Shown in pieces: positions 45,009 to 53,918 of a DNA stretch of 64,000 bases. The translations under genes were made by a program, and so were the position numbers. The DNA comes from Rhizobium sp. P38BS-XIX (GTDB lineage Bacteria; Pseudomonadota; Alphaproteobacteria; Rhizobiales; Rhizobiaceae): assembly GCF_012641435.1 (NCBI RefSeq), contig NZ_JABAIJ010000002.1:62001-126000 (forward strand). Reading direction: 5' to 3'. Each line of letters starts with the position of its first letter. The first letter of the stretch is position 1. A model generated the notes under the pieces. That model made no database searches. It was not told the origin of the DNA and was given only the letters and a program-made list of their open reading frames with translations.

Positions 45009-46036
45009 CAGGAACTGGGCGCCATCAGATAGTGTCCCACGCCCCAAACATCGCCGCCGTCGTGGCCGAACAGGCCGGCCGTCGCCAGGAAGAACAACCG
45101 CCAGCGACGCTGCCACAGCGTGGCATCCTTGCCGTAGACCTGCGCAAAAATCGGTCGGATCCGGTCGATCTCGCTATCGAAATTTTCAAGCCAGTCGAGC
45201 GCCGTGCGGCGATAGTGGGAGCCCGACCAGCGCCATTCCTGCTCCACCTGGAAAAGATCGCCGAAGCGATGCGGCAGGTCGTGGGCGGGCATGATGCCGC
45301 CGGTGAAAAAATGATGCGCGATCCAGTCGGCGGGATCGTCATGATCGAAACGGTAAGAACGATCCTTATGCGTGAAGACATGCAGAAACAGCCTGCCGTC
45401 CGGCTTCAACCAGCCGCGAACATGTTCGAGCAGCGCCCGCCAGTTCGACATATGCTCGAACATCTCGACGGAGACGACGCGATCGTAGCGCTCGCCTGTC
45501 GAGAAATCATTCATATCGGCGGTGACGACCGACAGGTTCGTCAATCCGCGCCTTGCGGCAAGATCCATTATGTAGGCCCGCTGCGAGGCCGAGTTCGAAA
45601 CGGAGGTGATCCGCGAATTGGGGAACTGCTGGGCGAGAAACAGGGAGAGCGATCCCCAGCCGCAGCCAAGTTCAAGAATGCTCATGCCGTCCTCGATCGC
45701 AGCGTGGCTGACCGTTTCCGCCAGCGCATGCGCCTCCGCCTGATCGAGCGTCGTTGTTTCGCTCGGGTAGAGGCAGCAGGAGTATTTGCGGCGGCTTCCA
45801 AGCGTCAGCGCGAAGAATTCGGCGGGAACCTCATAGTGCTGCCGGTTCGCCTCCTTCGTATGCGTGGCAATCGGAAACCGCGACATTGCCGCCGCGAATG
45901 CGGCTTCGCTGTCTGCCGGGGTGGTCGCCAATCGGCGTTTGTTGCGGCCGCAGAGGAAGTCTATGCCGGCGAGCGTCATGGTATCGGTCAGCGGCGCGCG
46001 CTCGGCGGTATTGATGGCGAAGGCCAGCATGTTCAT
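45008..46036 (-). CDS. SAM-dependent methyltransferase, cyclopropane-synthase-like
   Basis: A 342-residue class I methyltransferase related to Cfa. The lipid-side segment NRQHYEVPAEFFALTLGSRRKYSCCLYP is followed by the SAM motif SILELGCGWGSLSLFLA, VVSVEMFEHMSNWRALLEHV and LKPDGRLFLHVFTHKDRSY. The start MNMLAF at 46036 overlaps the DUF1295 stop. It lacks the usual N-terminal region of full Cfa (the second homologue at 48434 keeps it). Similar enzymes recur in ECF/ChrR-controlled oxidative-stress operons, where one, UfaM, methylates fatty acids for furan formation. Confidence 0.83.
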   Translation of the reverse strand: MNMLAFAINTAERAPLTDTMTLAGIDFLCGRNKRRLATTPADSEAAFAAAMSRFPIATHTKEANRQHYEVPAEFFALTLGSRRKYSCCLYPSETTTLDQAEAHALAETVSHAAIEDGMSILELGCGWGSLSLFLAQQFPNSRITSVSNSASQRAYIMDLAARRGLTNLSVVTADMNDFSTGERYDRVVSVEMFEHMSNWRALLEHVRGWLKPDGRLFLHVFTHKDRSYRFDHDDPADWIAHHFFTGGIMPAHDLPHRFGDLFQVEQEWRWSGSHYRRTALDWLENFDSEIDRIRPIFAQVYGKDATLWQRRWRLFFLATAGLFGHDGGDVWGVGHYLMAPSS

Positions 46037-46833
46037 GGCAGGTGTCCTTGATCGGAAGTGAGGGATTTGCGGGGTCCGGGGAAAAAGGCGTTGACGCGGC
46101 CTTGCAGCGCGCGAAATTTCTCGCCGCGCGAACGCAGCATGTGCTCTTCGAGAGGCGGAATTCCCGAAACATGCACAAGCAGCCAGTACATCATCAGCGG
46201 AGCGAGCAGCGACAACCAGCTCCATCCCGATGAGTAAATCGCCATGACTGGCCAGCTGCACCAGAAGAGCCACTCGAAGAAGTAGTTGGGATGACGCGAG
46301 TAACGCCAGAGGCCGATCTCGCAGATTTCGGTCTTTGCCTGCGGTGTTTTTCGGTAGCGGCCGAGCTGGGCGTCGGAAACAGCCTCGCCGATCAGCGCCA
46401 GGATCGCGACCGACATCGCGATGAGGTCGACAAGGCGCGGAAAAGCGGCGGCGCGCATTGCCGCAATATAGACAGCAAGAACGAGGACAAAGGCCGCAAC
46501 GGCCTGGATCTGCAGGAAGAGGAACAACCGCCGGCCGGCATCCTTTCCCCATTCCTCGATCAGCTTGGCATAGCGCGGATCCTCACCATTGCCTCTGGTG
46601 CGCGCGCCGATGTGGCCGGCCAGCCGGAGGGCCCAGAGGGCGACGACAATTGCGGCGGACCAACGGCGTTCGGGCATGCCATCGCAGAAGGCCGCCGCGA
46701 GGATGCCGCCGGACCCGACCGCGAAAGACCATATGGTGTCGATCCATCCGCTCGCACCCGTCGCGCGCTGTACGCCCCAGGCGCCGGCCATGACCAGAGA
46801 CAGCCAGACTGCAATGATGATGGTAAGAACCAC
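46033..46833 (-). CDS. DUF1295-family membrane oxidoreductase-like protein
   Basis: A 266-residue DUF1295 protein, related to steroid 5-alpha-reductases and isoprenylcysteine methyltransferases. About seven membrane helices; the C-terminal hallmark is GLWRYSRHPNYFFEWLFW followed by SGIPPLEEHML. First gene of the minus-strand operon, with an ECF-type promoter 51 bp upstream. Its stop overlaps the methyltransferase start as ATGA. The family fold suggests NADPH-dependent reduction or methylation of a lipid. Confidence 0.87.
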   Translation of the reverse strand: MVLTIIIAVWLSLVMAGAWGVQRATGASGWIDTIWSFAVGSGGILAAAFCDGMPERRWSAAIVVALWALRLAGHIGARTRGNGEDPRYAKLIEEWGKDAGRRLFLFLQIQAVAAFVLVLAVYIAAMRAAAFPRLVDLIAMSVAILALIGEAVSDAQLGRYRKTPQAKTEICEIGLWRYSRHPNYFFEWLFWCSWPVMAIYSSGWSWLSLLAPLMMYWLLVHVSGIPPLEEHMLRSRGEKFRALQGRVNAFFPGPRKSLTSDQGHLP

Positions 46834-46883
46834 GTTTCGTCATCCGCTCGTGTTCGGGCGCGCGACCTGCCCGCCTGAACACC

Positions 46884-46912
46884 TTTACGGTGAAAGTGGC
46901 CAGGTAGTTTCG
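46884..46912 (-). promoter_or_regulatory. ECF-type promoter for the DUF1295 operon
   Basis: On the minus strand CGAAAC (46912-46907), 17 bases, CGTAAA (46889-46884). The same spacing and nearly the same hexamers occur at 46951 and 53825. Inferred target of the sigma factor encoded at 50672. Confidence 0.7.
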
Positions 46913-46950
46913 CAAGCTTCCCAATAAAAACTCGAAAAAACACGGTTGCC

Positions 46951-46979
46951 TGAAACTGGTCAGCCTATTCTCCCGTACA
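46951..46979 (+). promoter_or_regulatory. ECF-type promoter for the amine-oxidase operon
   Basis: TGAAAC (46951-46956), 17 bases, CGTACA (46974-46979), 48 bp before the GTG start. It is back to back with the minus-strand promoter at 46884-46912. Confidence 0.7.
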
Positions 46980-47026
46980 TGCTCTTGAGAGAGGCCGGTG
47001 ATTGTCATCATCAAGAGAGGTCGTGC

Positions 47027-48403
47027 GTGGCTTACATAGATCGCAATGCAGGCGGCCGGCGCCTGAACGTCGCCGTGATCGGCAGCGGTATTTCCGGGCT
47101 CTCCGCGGCCTGGCTTCTGTCGAACCGTCATGACGTGACGCTTTTCGAGGCTGCCGATCGGCTAGGGGGGCACAGCAACACTGTTCAGTTCGAAAGCGCC
47201 GGCCGCCGGATTTCGGTCGATACGGGCTTTATTGTCTACAACGAGGTAACATATCCCAATCTGAGCGCACTGTTTCGTACACTTGAGGTCCCAACAGCTC
47301 CCTCGGACATGTCATTTGCGTTCTCGTTGAACGACGGTGCTTACGAATATTCCGGCGGCACCGGCCTCGGGCTCTTCGCGCAGAAATCCAACCTGCTCAG
47401 GCCGCGCTTCTGGTCGATGATGCGCGACATCTTGCGGTTCTATCGCGAAGCTCCGCGCGATTTGCCCAGCATGGGCAGGCTGTCTCTCGACGACTACCTC
47501 AGGCGAGGCGGTTACAGCCAGGCCTTCCGGGATGACCATCTCTACCCGATGGCGGCGGCCATCTGGTCAACGCCTGCCATGCAGGTCGGCGCCTATTCCG
47601 CCGCCAATTTCGTGAAATTCTGCCGCAACCATGGCCTGCTCGAACTATGGAACCGGCCAATCTGGCGCACGGTGCGCGGAGGAAGCCGCGAATATGTGAC
47701 GCGGATGACGGCCAAATTCTCCGATAGCATCAGGCTTTCGACGCCGATAAAGACGATCCGTCGTGCGGCGGACCATGTCGAGCTAATCGATGCGCATGGC
47801 GGCGGGCATATGTTCGACGATGTCGTCATCGCAACCCATGCTGATCAAGCGCTGCGAATGCTGGCTGATGCGAGCGATGAGGAACGACGCATCCTTGGCG
47901 CTTTCCGCTATTGCCGCAACGAGGCTGTGCTCCACAGCGATACCGCGCTGATGCCGAAAAGACGAGCCGCGTGGTCAAGCTGGAACTACGTTGCCGACAC
48001 GCGCGGCCTCGGACCCGTTCATCCGTCGATCACCTATTGGATGAACAGGCTTCAGCCCTTGGGCGACGCGCCGCCGACCTTCGTCACACTCAATCCCCGT
48101 AACGAACCCCGCGGTGACGCTGTCATCCGTCGAGAGGTCTACGAACATCCGGTTTTCGATCTCGGGACCGATCGGGCCCAGCAGGAAATCTGGTCGCTGC
48201 AAGGGGTGCGCAATACCTGGTTCTGCGGTGCTCATTTTGGATCGGGCTTTCACGAAGACGGCATCCAGGCGGGCCTTGCGGCTGCCGAAGACCTCAGCGG
48301 GATGCGCAGACCCTGGCAGGTGGAGCAGGACAGCGCCCGCATTGTGCGCAAGCCGAGGCTCGAGACTCTTGTACACTCTGGAGAGCTGGAAGTCATGGCA
48401 TGA
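47027..48403 (+). CDS. FAD-dependent amine-oxidase-like desaturase
   Basis: A 458-residue flavoprotein. The dinucleotide motif VAVIGSGISGLSAAWLLSN is followed by LFEAADRLGGHSNT, VDTGFIVYNEVTYPNL and the C-terminal FAD segment WFCGAHFGSGFHEDGIQAG. The GTG at 47027 with AGAGGT upstream was chosen because the longer frame starts inside the promoter. Such proteins pair with Cfa-type enzymes in ECF singlet-oxygen regulons. In Rhodobacter a similar operon makes furan fatty acids (UfaD type, desaturase). The DUF1365 gene that often follows it is absent here. Confidence 0.85.
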   Translation: MAYIDRNAGGRRLNVAVIGSGISGLSAAWLLSNRHDVTLFEAADRLGGHSNTVQFESAGRRISVDTGFIVYNEVTYPNLSALFRTLEVPTAPSDMSFAFSLNDGAYEYSGGTGLGLFAQKSNLLRPRFWSMMRDILRFYREAPRDLPSMGRLSLDDYLRRGGYSQAFRDDHLYPMAAAIWSTPAMQVGAYSAANFVKFCRNHGLLELWNRPIWRTVRGGSREYVTRMTAKFSDSIRLSTPIKTIRRAADHVELIDAHGGGHMFDDVVIATHADQALRMLADASDEERRILGAFRYCRNEAVLHSDTALMPKRRAAWSSWNYVADTRGLGPVHPSITYWMNRLQPLGDAPPTFVTLNPRNEPRGDAVIRREVYEHPVFDLGTDRAQQEIWSLQGVRNTWFCGAHFGSGFHEDGIQAGLAAAEDLSGMRRPWQVEQDSARIVRKPRLETLVHSGELEVMA

Positions 48404-48433
48404 CGAAGCGCCTTCAATCACCGATCAAACGAA

Positions 48434-49684
48434 ATGGTAACGCCTATGAGCTCGCTTGACGAATCTTCCCGTGCGCCCATCGACCTCTCTGAGGATTCGG
48501 GGCGGTTCGGCTGGGCTGGAAAAATCATCGACCGTCTGTTCGGGACGATCGCCTACGGCCGATTGCGGCTCGTTCTGCCCGCCGGCCAGATCATCGAGAA
48601 GCGCGGACGGCATCATGGTCCCGAAGCCTCGATCACCATCTGCCGCTGGCGGATGCTGCGGCGGGTCGTCGCCGCCGGCGACATCGGCTTTGCCGAAAGC
48701 TTTATCGACGGCGACTGGACGACCCCCGATCTGACCGCGGTCATCCGCTTTGCCGCCAGGAACAGCGAGGCATTGGCGCCGGCAATAGAGGGCGGCTTGC
48801 CGATGCGCCTGCTCAACCGGGTCAAGCATCTGCTGAACGCCAACACGAAACGTGGCAGCCGCCGCAATATCGAGGCCCATTACGATCTCGGCAACGCGTT
48901 CTACAAGGAATGGCTCGACCCATCGATGCTCTATTCCTCGGCGATCTTCGACATGACGACCCCGACGCTCGAGGCAGCGCAGCAGAAGAAGCTCGAAACG
49001 ATCGCTGAAAAACTCGATCTTTCGGGTGGGGAAAGCATATTGGAAATCGGCTTCGGTTGGGGCGCCCTGGCGCTTCATCTGGCGGAAAAATCTGATGCGA
49101 GCGTGACGGGCATCACCCTGTCCCCTTCCCAGCTCGACTGGGCACGGCATGCCGTCGAGATCTCCGACGTATCCGACAAGATCGATCTGAGCCTTAAGGA
49201 TTATCGCGACATCGACGGCCAATTCGACCGCATCGTCTCGATCGAAATGTTCGAGGCGGTCGGCGAGGCCTATTGGCCGAGCTACTTCGATACGCTCAAA
49301 CGCTGCCTGAAACCGGGCGGTCGAGCCGTTCTCCAGATCATTTCCATCGAAGAACAGCGCTTTGCCACATATCGCAACACCACCGATTTCATTCAGAAAT
49401 ACATCTTTCCCGGAGGCTTCCTGCCGTCCGACAGCGTGCTTTCGGCATCCGTGAGAGCTGCGGGGCTCAAGATCACCGCGACCGATCATTTCGGACGATC
49501 CTATGCGCGGACACTGGCCGAATGGCGCGCACGATTTGAAGCACGCTGGCCGGTGATTGCAGAACTTGGCTTCGACGAACGGTTTCGGCGTCTCTGGCAC
49601 TATTACCTTTGCTATTGCGAGGCCGGCTTTGAGGAGGGAACCATCAATGTCGGGCTCTACACGATCGAGCCGGATCATGAATGA
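48434..49684 (+). CDS. cfa: Cyclopropane-fatty-acyl-phospholipid synthase
   Basis: A 416-residue Cfa-family enzyme with both parts: the N-terminal lipid-binding region (GDIGFAESFIDGDWTTPDL) and the SAM domain (NIEAHYDLGNAFYKEWLDPSMLYSSA, ILEIGFGWGALALHLAE, VSIEMFEAVGEAYW, and QKYIFPGGFLPS). It methylenates double bonds of membrane phospholipids. The ATG at 48434 or 48446 is the start. It follows the amine oxidase by 30 bp and precedes the DUF2147 gene by 25. Confidence 0.9.
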   Translation: MVTPMSSLDESSRAPIDLSEDSGRFGWAGKIIDRLFGTIAYGRLRLVLPAGQIIEKRGRHHGPEASITICRWRMLRRVVAAGDIGFAESFIDGDWTTPDLTAVIRFAARNSEALAPAIEGGLPMRLLNRVKHLLNANTKRGSRRNIEAHYDLGNAFYKEWLDPSMLYSSAIFDMTTPTLEAAQQKKLETIAEKLDLSGGESILEIGFGWGALALHLAEKSDASVTGITLSPSQLDWARHAVEISDVSDKIDLSLKDYRDIDGQFDRIVSIEMFEAVGEAYWPSYFDTLKRCLKPGGRAVLQIISIEEQRFATYRNTTDFIQKYIFPGGFLPSDSVLSASVRAAGLKITATDHFGRSYARTLAEWRARFEARWPVIAELGFDERFRRLWHYYLCYCEAGFEEGTINVGLYTIEPDHE

Positions 49685-49709
49685 GAGCGGTCAGACGAGG
49701 AGAGATGGC

Positions 49710-50090
49710 ATGATTAGAATCGGAATCGGCATCAGTATGGTCGCCGCCTTCGCCTTCGGCATCGCCGGGACGGCCGCCGCTGCCGATCTCGATGGCCAAT
49801 GGGCGCGCAGTGACGGAAACGCAAAGGTCAGGATCGGCCCCTGCGGATCTGATATCTGCGCCGTGAACACATGGATCAAGCCGGGAACGCCAAGCGAAAA
49901 GGAGGGCGACAAGCTTGTCATGTCCATCAAGCCGGCGTCGAATGGCACCTATTCCGGAACCGCCTTCGACCCGCAGCGCGACTTGACCTACAAGCTGACC
50001 GTGACAGTCGATGGCGACCGGATGACGACCAAAGGCTGCGTGGTTGCCGGCCTCCTGTGCAAGGGCGTCGAGTGGACGCGCATCAATTGA
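49710..50090 (+). CDS. DUF2147-family secreted protein
   Basis: A 126-residue secreted protein with a signal peptide (MVAAFAFGIAGTAAAAD) and the DUF2147 start LDGQWARSDGNAKVRIGPCGSDICAVNTWI, then YKLTVTVDGDRMTTKGCVVAGLLC. Four cysteines may form two disulfides. Function unknown. Part of the ECF operon; the ATG at 49710 is preceded by GGAGAG. Confidence 0.85.
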   Translation: MIRIGIGISMVAAFAFGIAGTAAAADLDGQWARSDGNAKVRIGPCGSDICAVNTWIKPGTPSEKEGDKLVMSIKPASNGTYSGTAFDPQRDLTYKLTVTVDGDRMTTKGCVVAGLLCKGVEWTRIN

Positions 50091-50111
50091 TGTTGCGATA
50101 GGGAGGTTGCC

Positions 50112-50543
50112 GTGAAAGCCTATGCCGTCGCCTATCTCTCGACGCTGATCGCCCTCGTCGGCGTGGACGCCATATGGCTCACGAACATGGCGGATCGTCT
50201 CTACAAACCCGTCATGGGGGACATGCTGATACAGGACGCGCGGCTGGCGCCGGCTATCGCCTTCTACCTGGTTTATGCTGCCGGGCTCGTATTTCTCGCG
50301 GTGCGCCCGGGCCTCCTGTTGGGGTCATGGCGCACGGCCGTTCTCTACGGCGCAGTCCTCGGCTTCACGGCTTATGCCACCTATGATCTGACAAATCAGG
50401 CTACCCTCAAGAACTGGTCGATAGCGCTGACAATCGCCGATCTCTGCTGGGGAACATTCCTTTCCGCGTTTGCTGCGGGAGCGGGCTGTTGGATCAGTGA
50501 CCGTTTCGCCGGTGGAAGAAGGTCTTGGAATCAGAGCCGATGA
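50112..50543 (+). CDS. DUF2177-family membrane protein
   Basis: A 143-residue DUF2177 protein with four membrane helices and the family blocks GVDAIWLTNMADRLYKP and ATYDLTNQATLKNW followed by DLCWGTFLSA. GTG start with GGGAGG upstream, 21 bp after the DUF2147 gene. Common next to ECF sigma, Cfa and amine-oxidase genes in Rhizobiales. Function unknown. Confidence 0.88.
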   Translation: MKAYAVAYLSTLIALVGVDAIWLTNMADRLYKPVMGDMLIQDARLAPAIAFYLVYAAGLVFLAVRPGLLLGSWRTAVLYGAVLGFTAYATYDLTNQATLKNWSIALTIADLCWGTFLSAFAAGAGCWISDRFAGGRRSWNQSR

Positions 50544-50671
50544 TCAACACGACTGCGTCCAGGTCGATTTTGATTTCCAGCAATATGCCGTCGGTCGCCA
50601 ATTGCAATCGAGCGATCTTGCCTTTCGAGAGTCGTGGTCTCTATAAAGGTCAAGCGCCGAGGTCCCACCGA

Positions 50672-51214
50672 ATGCATAAAACAGACATCGCAGAATTGAT
50701 CAATCGTGTCGCGCTTGGCGACCGAAGCGCATATACCGAGCTCTATCGTGCGACAAGCCCCAGATTGTTCGCGATCTGCCTTCGCATCCTCAAGGACAAA
50801 TCGGATGCCGAGGAAGCCCTGCAGGAAATCTATATCAAGATTTGGCAGAAGGCGAAGTCATACGCGACCGGCGCCGGGGCGCCGTCGACCTGGATGGCCG
50901 CCATCGCGAGAAACCATGCGATCGATACGATCCGCGCCCGTAAGCCAGTCGCTGAAGATATCGACGAAGCGTTCGACATTACCGACGACACAACGCCGTC
51001 ACCGGAACAGTGGGTGTTGCTTTCTGACGAAGGCAGACGCATTGATGCCTGCATGGGGGAACTCGACGAAACTCATGCCCGGTCAGTGAGACAAGCCTAT
51101 GTCGAAGGCCTCAGCTATCTGGAACTTGCCGAAGAGCTTCGCGTGCCGCTCAATACGGTGCGTACCTGGCTGCGGCGCAGCCTGCTGAAATTGCGGGAGT
51201 GCATGCAACGATGA
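50672..51214 (+). CDS. ECF-family RNA polymerase sigma factor
   Basis: A 180-residue ECF sigma factor. Region 2 is AYTELYRATSPRLFAICLRI and DAEEALQEIYIKIWQ; region 4 is SVRQAYVEGLSYLELAEELRVPLNTVRTWLRRSLLKLRECM. The ATG at 50672 was chosen; the longer frame back to 50525 lacks similarity and overlaps the DUF2177 gene. An RskA-like anti-sigma gene overlaps its stop as ATGA. It is the likely activator of the operon it belongs to and of the divergent lipid operon and FAS1 gene. Confidence 0.92.
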   Translation: MHKTDIAELINRVALGDRSAYTELYRATSPRLFAICLRILKDKSDAEEALQEIYIKIWQKAKSYATGAGAPSTWMAAIARNHAIDTIRARKPVAEDIDEAFDITDDTTPSPEQWVLLSDEGRRIDACMGELDETHARSVRQAYVEGLSYLELAEELRVPLNTVRTWLRRSLLKLRECMQR

Positions 51215-51936
51215 CGTCGAGTGATCAAGATGACGGCGCCGGCATGGGTCGGCGAGAGCAGGATGAGATCCTCGCCGGTGAATATGTCCTCGGCGTTCTA
51301 TCACTCGCCGCACGCCGGCGGGTCGAGGCTCGTATGGTGTCGGACCGGGCCTTCGCCATTCTGGTCGAGCGCTGGCAATTGAACCTCGGATCCTTCAACG
51401 AGGACTACGAGGAACAGCAGCCTCGATCGGCAGTGTTCGAGAACATCGAGCGCCGCCTCTTCGGGCAGGCTCAAAGCGAAGCGAAGCGAGCCGGGCTCTG
51501 GGAATCGATCGGGTTCTGGAGAGGATTTTCTGTCGCGGCCTCAGCCGCTGCAATTGCCGCAATCGGCTACATCTCGGTAACACAATCTACCATTCGTCAG
51601 AGCGATCGCCTCGTCGCCGAACTCTCCGCGCCGGGAAATCCAATCACGTTGCACACATCGTTTGATCCGTCGAACGGACATCTGCAAATCATTCCTGTCG
51701 CCAGCGAAAGCGCGGACAAGTCGTTGCAGCTGTGGCTGGTGCCGGGCAGTGGTAAACCAAAATCGCTCGGCGTCTTCCAGCAGGGGGAAAGTGGAGAGAT
51801 GGTGATCCCGGCTGATCTGCGGGCTGGCATCGGCGAAGGCGCGACGCTTGCTGTCAGTCTGGAACCCTTGGGGGGATCGCCAACCGGTCTGCCGACGGGT
51901 CCAGTCGTTGCTAGCGGATCGGCGCGCCGGCCTTGA
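51211..51936 (+). CDS. RskA-family anti-sigma factor
   Basis: A 241-residue anti-sigma factor. An N-terminal sigma-binding part (ILAGEYVLGVLSLAARRRVEARM) lacks the HxxxCxxC zinc motif of ChrR. One membrane helix (GFSVAASAAAIAAIGYISV, about 107-125) precedes the periplasmic RskA C-terminal domain (LQIIPVASESADKSLQLWLVPG, LAVSLEPLGGSPTGLPTGPV). The ATG at 51211 overlaps the sigma stop. Release of the sigma probably depends on an envelope signal. Confidence 0.9.
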   Translation: MTSSDQDDGAGMGRREQDEILAGEYVLGVLSLAARRRVEARMVSDRAFAILVERWQLNLGSFNEDYEEQQPRSAVFENIERRLFGQAQSEAKRAGLWESIGFWRGFSVAASAAAIAAIGYISVTQSTIRQSDRLVAELSAPGNPITLHTSFDPSNGHLQIIPVASESADKSLQLWLVPGSGKPKSLGVFQQGESGEMVIPADLRAGIGEGATLAVSLEPLGGSPTGLPTGPVVASGSARRP

Positions 51937-52001
51937 TCGCACTTGACGAAGTTGCAAAAGCCAACTGCTGCAATCGAAATATCGACTTAAGGTACAAGGC
52001 G

Positions 52002-53006
52002 ATGCTGGTCTTCATGCTGCGTGCTCCGACCGCGATAGCATTTCTGATCGTTTTCATCATCATTGGTTTCTCGACAGCCAAGGCGAGCGATAGCTCAAAT
52101 TCTGCCATGCGCGTTGACGTCGGAGGCTTCTGGCTAAACAGTGTCTTGCTGCGCGCGAAGAATGCCAACCTGCCACCGATCGTCTTCATCCATGGCGCCA
52201 GCACAAGGCTCTATGACCCATTGCTATCGTTCCGCGCCAAGCTAGAGGGCAGGGCGACGCTATTATTTGTCGATCGCCCAGGGCATGGAAACTCAGATGC
52301 CGGGGGACCGGAAAACCTGTTGCCAGACGGACAGGCGGACGCGATCGCAACACTGATGGACAAGCGCGGGATTCACAAGGCAATTATCGTCGGACATTCC
52401 TTCGGTGGCGCGATCGCCGCTGCCATGGCTGTCAGACATCCGGATAAGGTCGCGGGGCTCGTATTTCTGTCCCCTGCAGTCTATCCATGGAAGGGTGGTG
52501 TGGCCTGGTATTACGCTGCTGCGCGGTCTCCCATCACCGGGGCCTTGTTCAGCACATTTATCGTTCCACCTCTCGGAATTCTCTTGATCGATCGTGCGAC
52601 GAAAGCGGTGTTTGCTCCGAACCGGCGACCTGCCGACTATATTTCGAAAACGCGGGCGCTTGGCGCTCTCGCGCCCGCTGCGTTCAGACATAATGCGCGA
52701 GAAATCGCGGCGCTGAGCGTCTGGGCAGTAGCAGCCAGCAAGGCTTACCACACGATCAGAGCACCGACGGTCATTATCACGGGAGACAGGGACGAGATCG
52801 TCTCTCCGGAAGTGCATGCCGTACATCTTGCCCGCGACATTAGGGGGGCGCAACTGATCGTCGTCCATAACCTCGGTCACAAATCGGATTATGTCGCAAG
52901 CGATCTCGCCGTGGCTGCCATCGAAAAGGTCGCCGGCCGCAACGTTGATCTGATTGCCGCCTCCAGGGCTGTGGAGAAGCGTATCGCAGACGACGGTGCA
53001 GATTGA
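52002..53006 (+). CDS. Alpha/beta hydrolase, membrane-anchored or secreted
   Basis: A 334-residue alpha/beta hydrolase. An N-terminal hydrophobic segment (APTAIAFLIVFIIIGFSTAKA) is a signal peptide or anchor. The core has FIHGASTRLYDP (oxyanion region), FVDRPGHGNSDAG, the nucleophile elbow IVGHSFGGAIA, ITGDRDEIVSPE (Asp) and NLGHKSD (His). The ATG at 52002 has AAGG upstream; the frame is open to a TTG at 51933 that overlaps the anti-sigma stop. Esterase, lipase or dehalogenase-like chemistry; substrate unknown. It may be cotranscribed with the sigma operon. Confidence 0.82.
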   Translation: MLVFMLRAPTAIAFLIVFIIIGFSTAKASDSSNSAMRVDVGGFWLNSVLLRAKNANLPPIVFIHGASTRLYDPLLSFRAKLEGRATLLFVDRPGHGNSDAGGPENLLPDGQADAIATLMDKRGIHKAIIVGHSFGGAIAAAMAVRHPDKVAGLVFLSPAVYPWKGGVAWYYAAARSPITGALFSTFIVPPLGILLIDRATKAVFAPNRRPADYISKTRALGALAPAAFRHNAREIAALSVWAVAASKAYHTIRAPTVIITGDRDEIVSPEVHAVHLARDIRGAQLIVVHNLGHKSDYVASDLAVAAIEKVAGRNVDLIAASRAVEKRIADDGAD

Positions 53007-53118
53007 TGTGGGTTTCCGTGGGAAAACGCTTCGACGCTCTCTTGTTTGTCGTCAATCGAGCGGCACCTAAGCTGCCTTGACATAAGGCCCCCCAGCCATC
53101 AATCCATAGGAAATTGGC

Positions 53119-53754
53119 GTGCTAAAAGTTAATCATCTCAATAACAGTCGGTCTCAACGTGTCCTATGGATGCTTGACGAACTCGAGCTCGAATACGAAA
53201 TTTGTTTTTATAAGCGCCGTCCCACCATGTTTGCGCCAGCCGAGTTGCAGAAGATTCATCCCCTCGGTAAGTCGCCGATTATCGAAGACACGGACAGCGA
53301 TGGTCAGAAGGTTATTGTCGTAGAGAGCGGTGCCATCTGCGAGTATTTGGTGAGTAAAGCAGGTGGAAAACTTGGTCCATCGAGCTGCTCCGGCGAAGTG
53401 CTGAAATATCGGGAGTTCCTTCACTACGCCGAAGGCTCAGTGATGCCGGTGTTGTTTGCGCTTCTTGTGCTATCACAAGTTCCGCTGCTGGGCCGGAAGA
53501 CCGTCAAAAGGGTTCAACCCTTGCTAGACGTCCATCTCGACTATGTCGAGGCTCAGCTTTCTTCTAGACCATGGTTCGCAGGAGCCCAATTTACGGCTGC
53601 CGATATTATGATGAGCTTCCCTCTGGAAGCGGCCAGATCAGGTAATTGGTTGGGCAGTAAAAGGCCGGCGACGATCGCATGGCTTGACAGGATCCATAGC
53701 CGGCACCCGTACCAACGCGCGCTAGAGAAGGGCGGTCACTACGCTTTTTTGTGA
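53119..53754 (+). CDS. Glutathione S-transferase-family protein
   Basis: A 211-residue glutathione S-transferase. The thioredoxin-like N-domain has LKVNHLNNSRSQRVLWMLDEL and GKSPIIEDTDSD followed by VESGAICEYLV; the helical C-domain has RPWFAGAQFTAADIMMSFPLEA. GTG start with AGGAAA upstream. The catalytic Ser of SRSQR fits the beta/theta-type classes. Likely detoxifies electrophiles; its place beside the ECF regulon fits oxidative stress, but no ECF motif precedes it. Confidence 0.88.
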   Translation: MLKVNHLNNSRSQRVLWMLDELELEYEICFYKRRPTMFAPAELQKIHPLGKSPIIEDTDSDGQKVIVVESGAICEYLVSKAGGKLGPSSCSGEVLKYREFLHYAEGSVMPVLFALLVLSQVPLLGRKTVKRVQPLLDVHLDYVEAQLSSRPWFAGAQFTAADIMMSFPLEAARSGNWLGSKRPATIAWLDRIHSRHPYQRALEKGGHYAFL

Positions 53755-53824
53755 CAGCTGTAGAAGGTTCGGGGAGCGGCGGGTCAAAGTGGCGGAATGG
53801 ACTGGTTGAAAAGTCCTTCGTCTG

Positions 53825-53853
53825 TGAAACTTAGTCTGAACGACACTCGTAAA
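53825..53853 (+). promoter_or_regulatory. ECF-type promoter for the fasciclin gene
   Basis: TGAAAC (53825-53830), 17 bases, CGTAAA (53848-53853), 65 bp before the ATG. Third copy of the motif in this region. Confidence 0.7.
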
Positions 53854-53918
53854 TACTCCTGATCGAGAGAGTTGGCATGCATGGGGCATGGCCGCCTCCT
53901 GATCACAGGAGAGAGACC

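Noticed and set aside
46291..46943. Plus-strand frames across the DUF1295 gene
   Set aside because: They lie opposite a protein with a clear family signature, and one crosses both ECF promoters.
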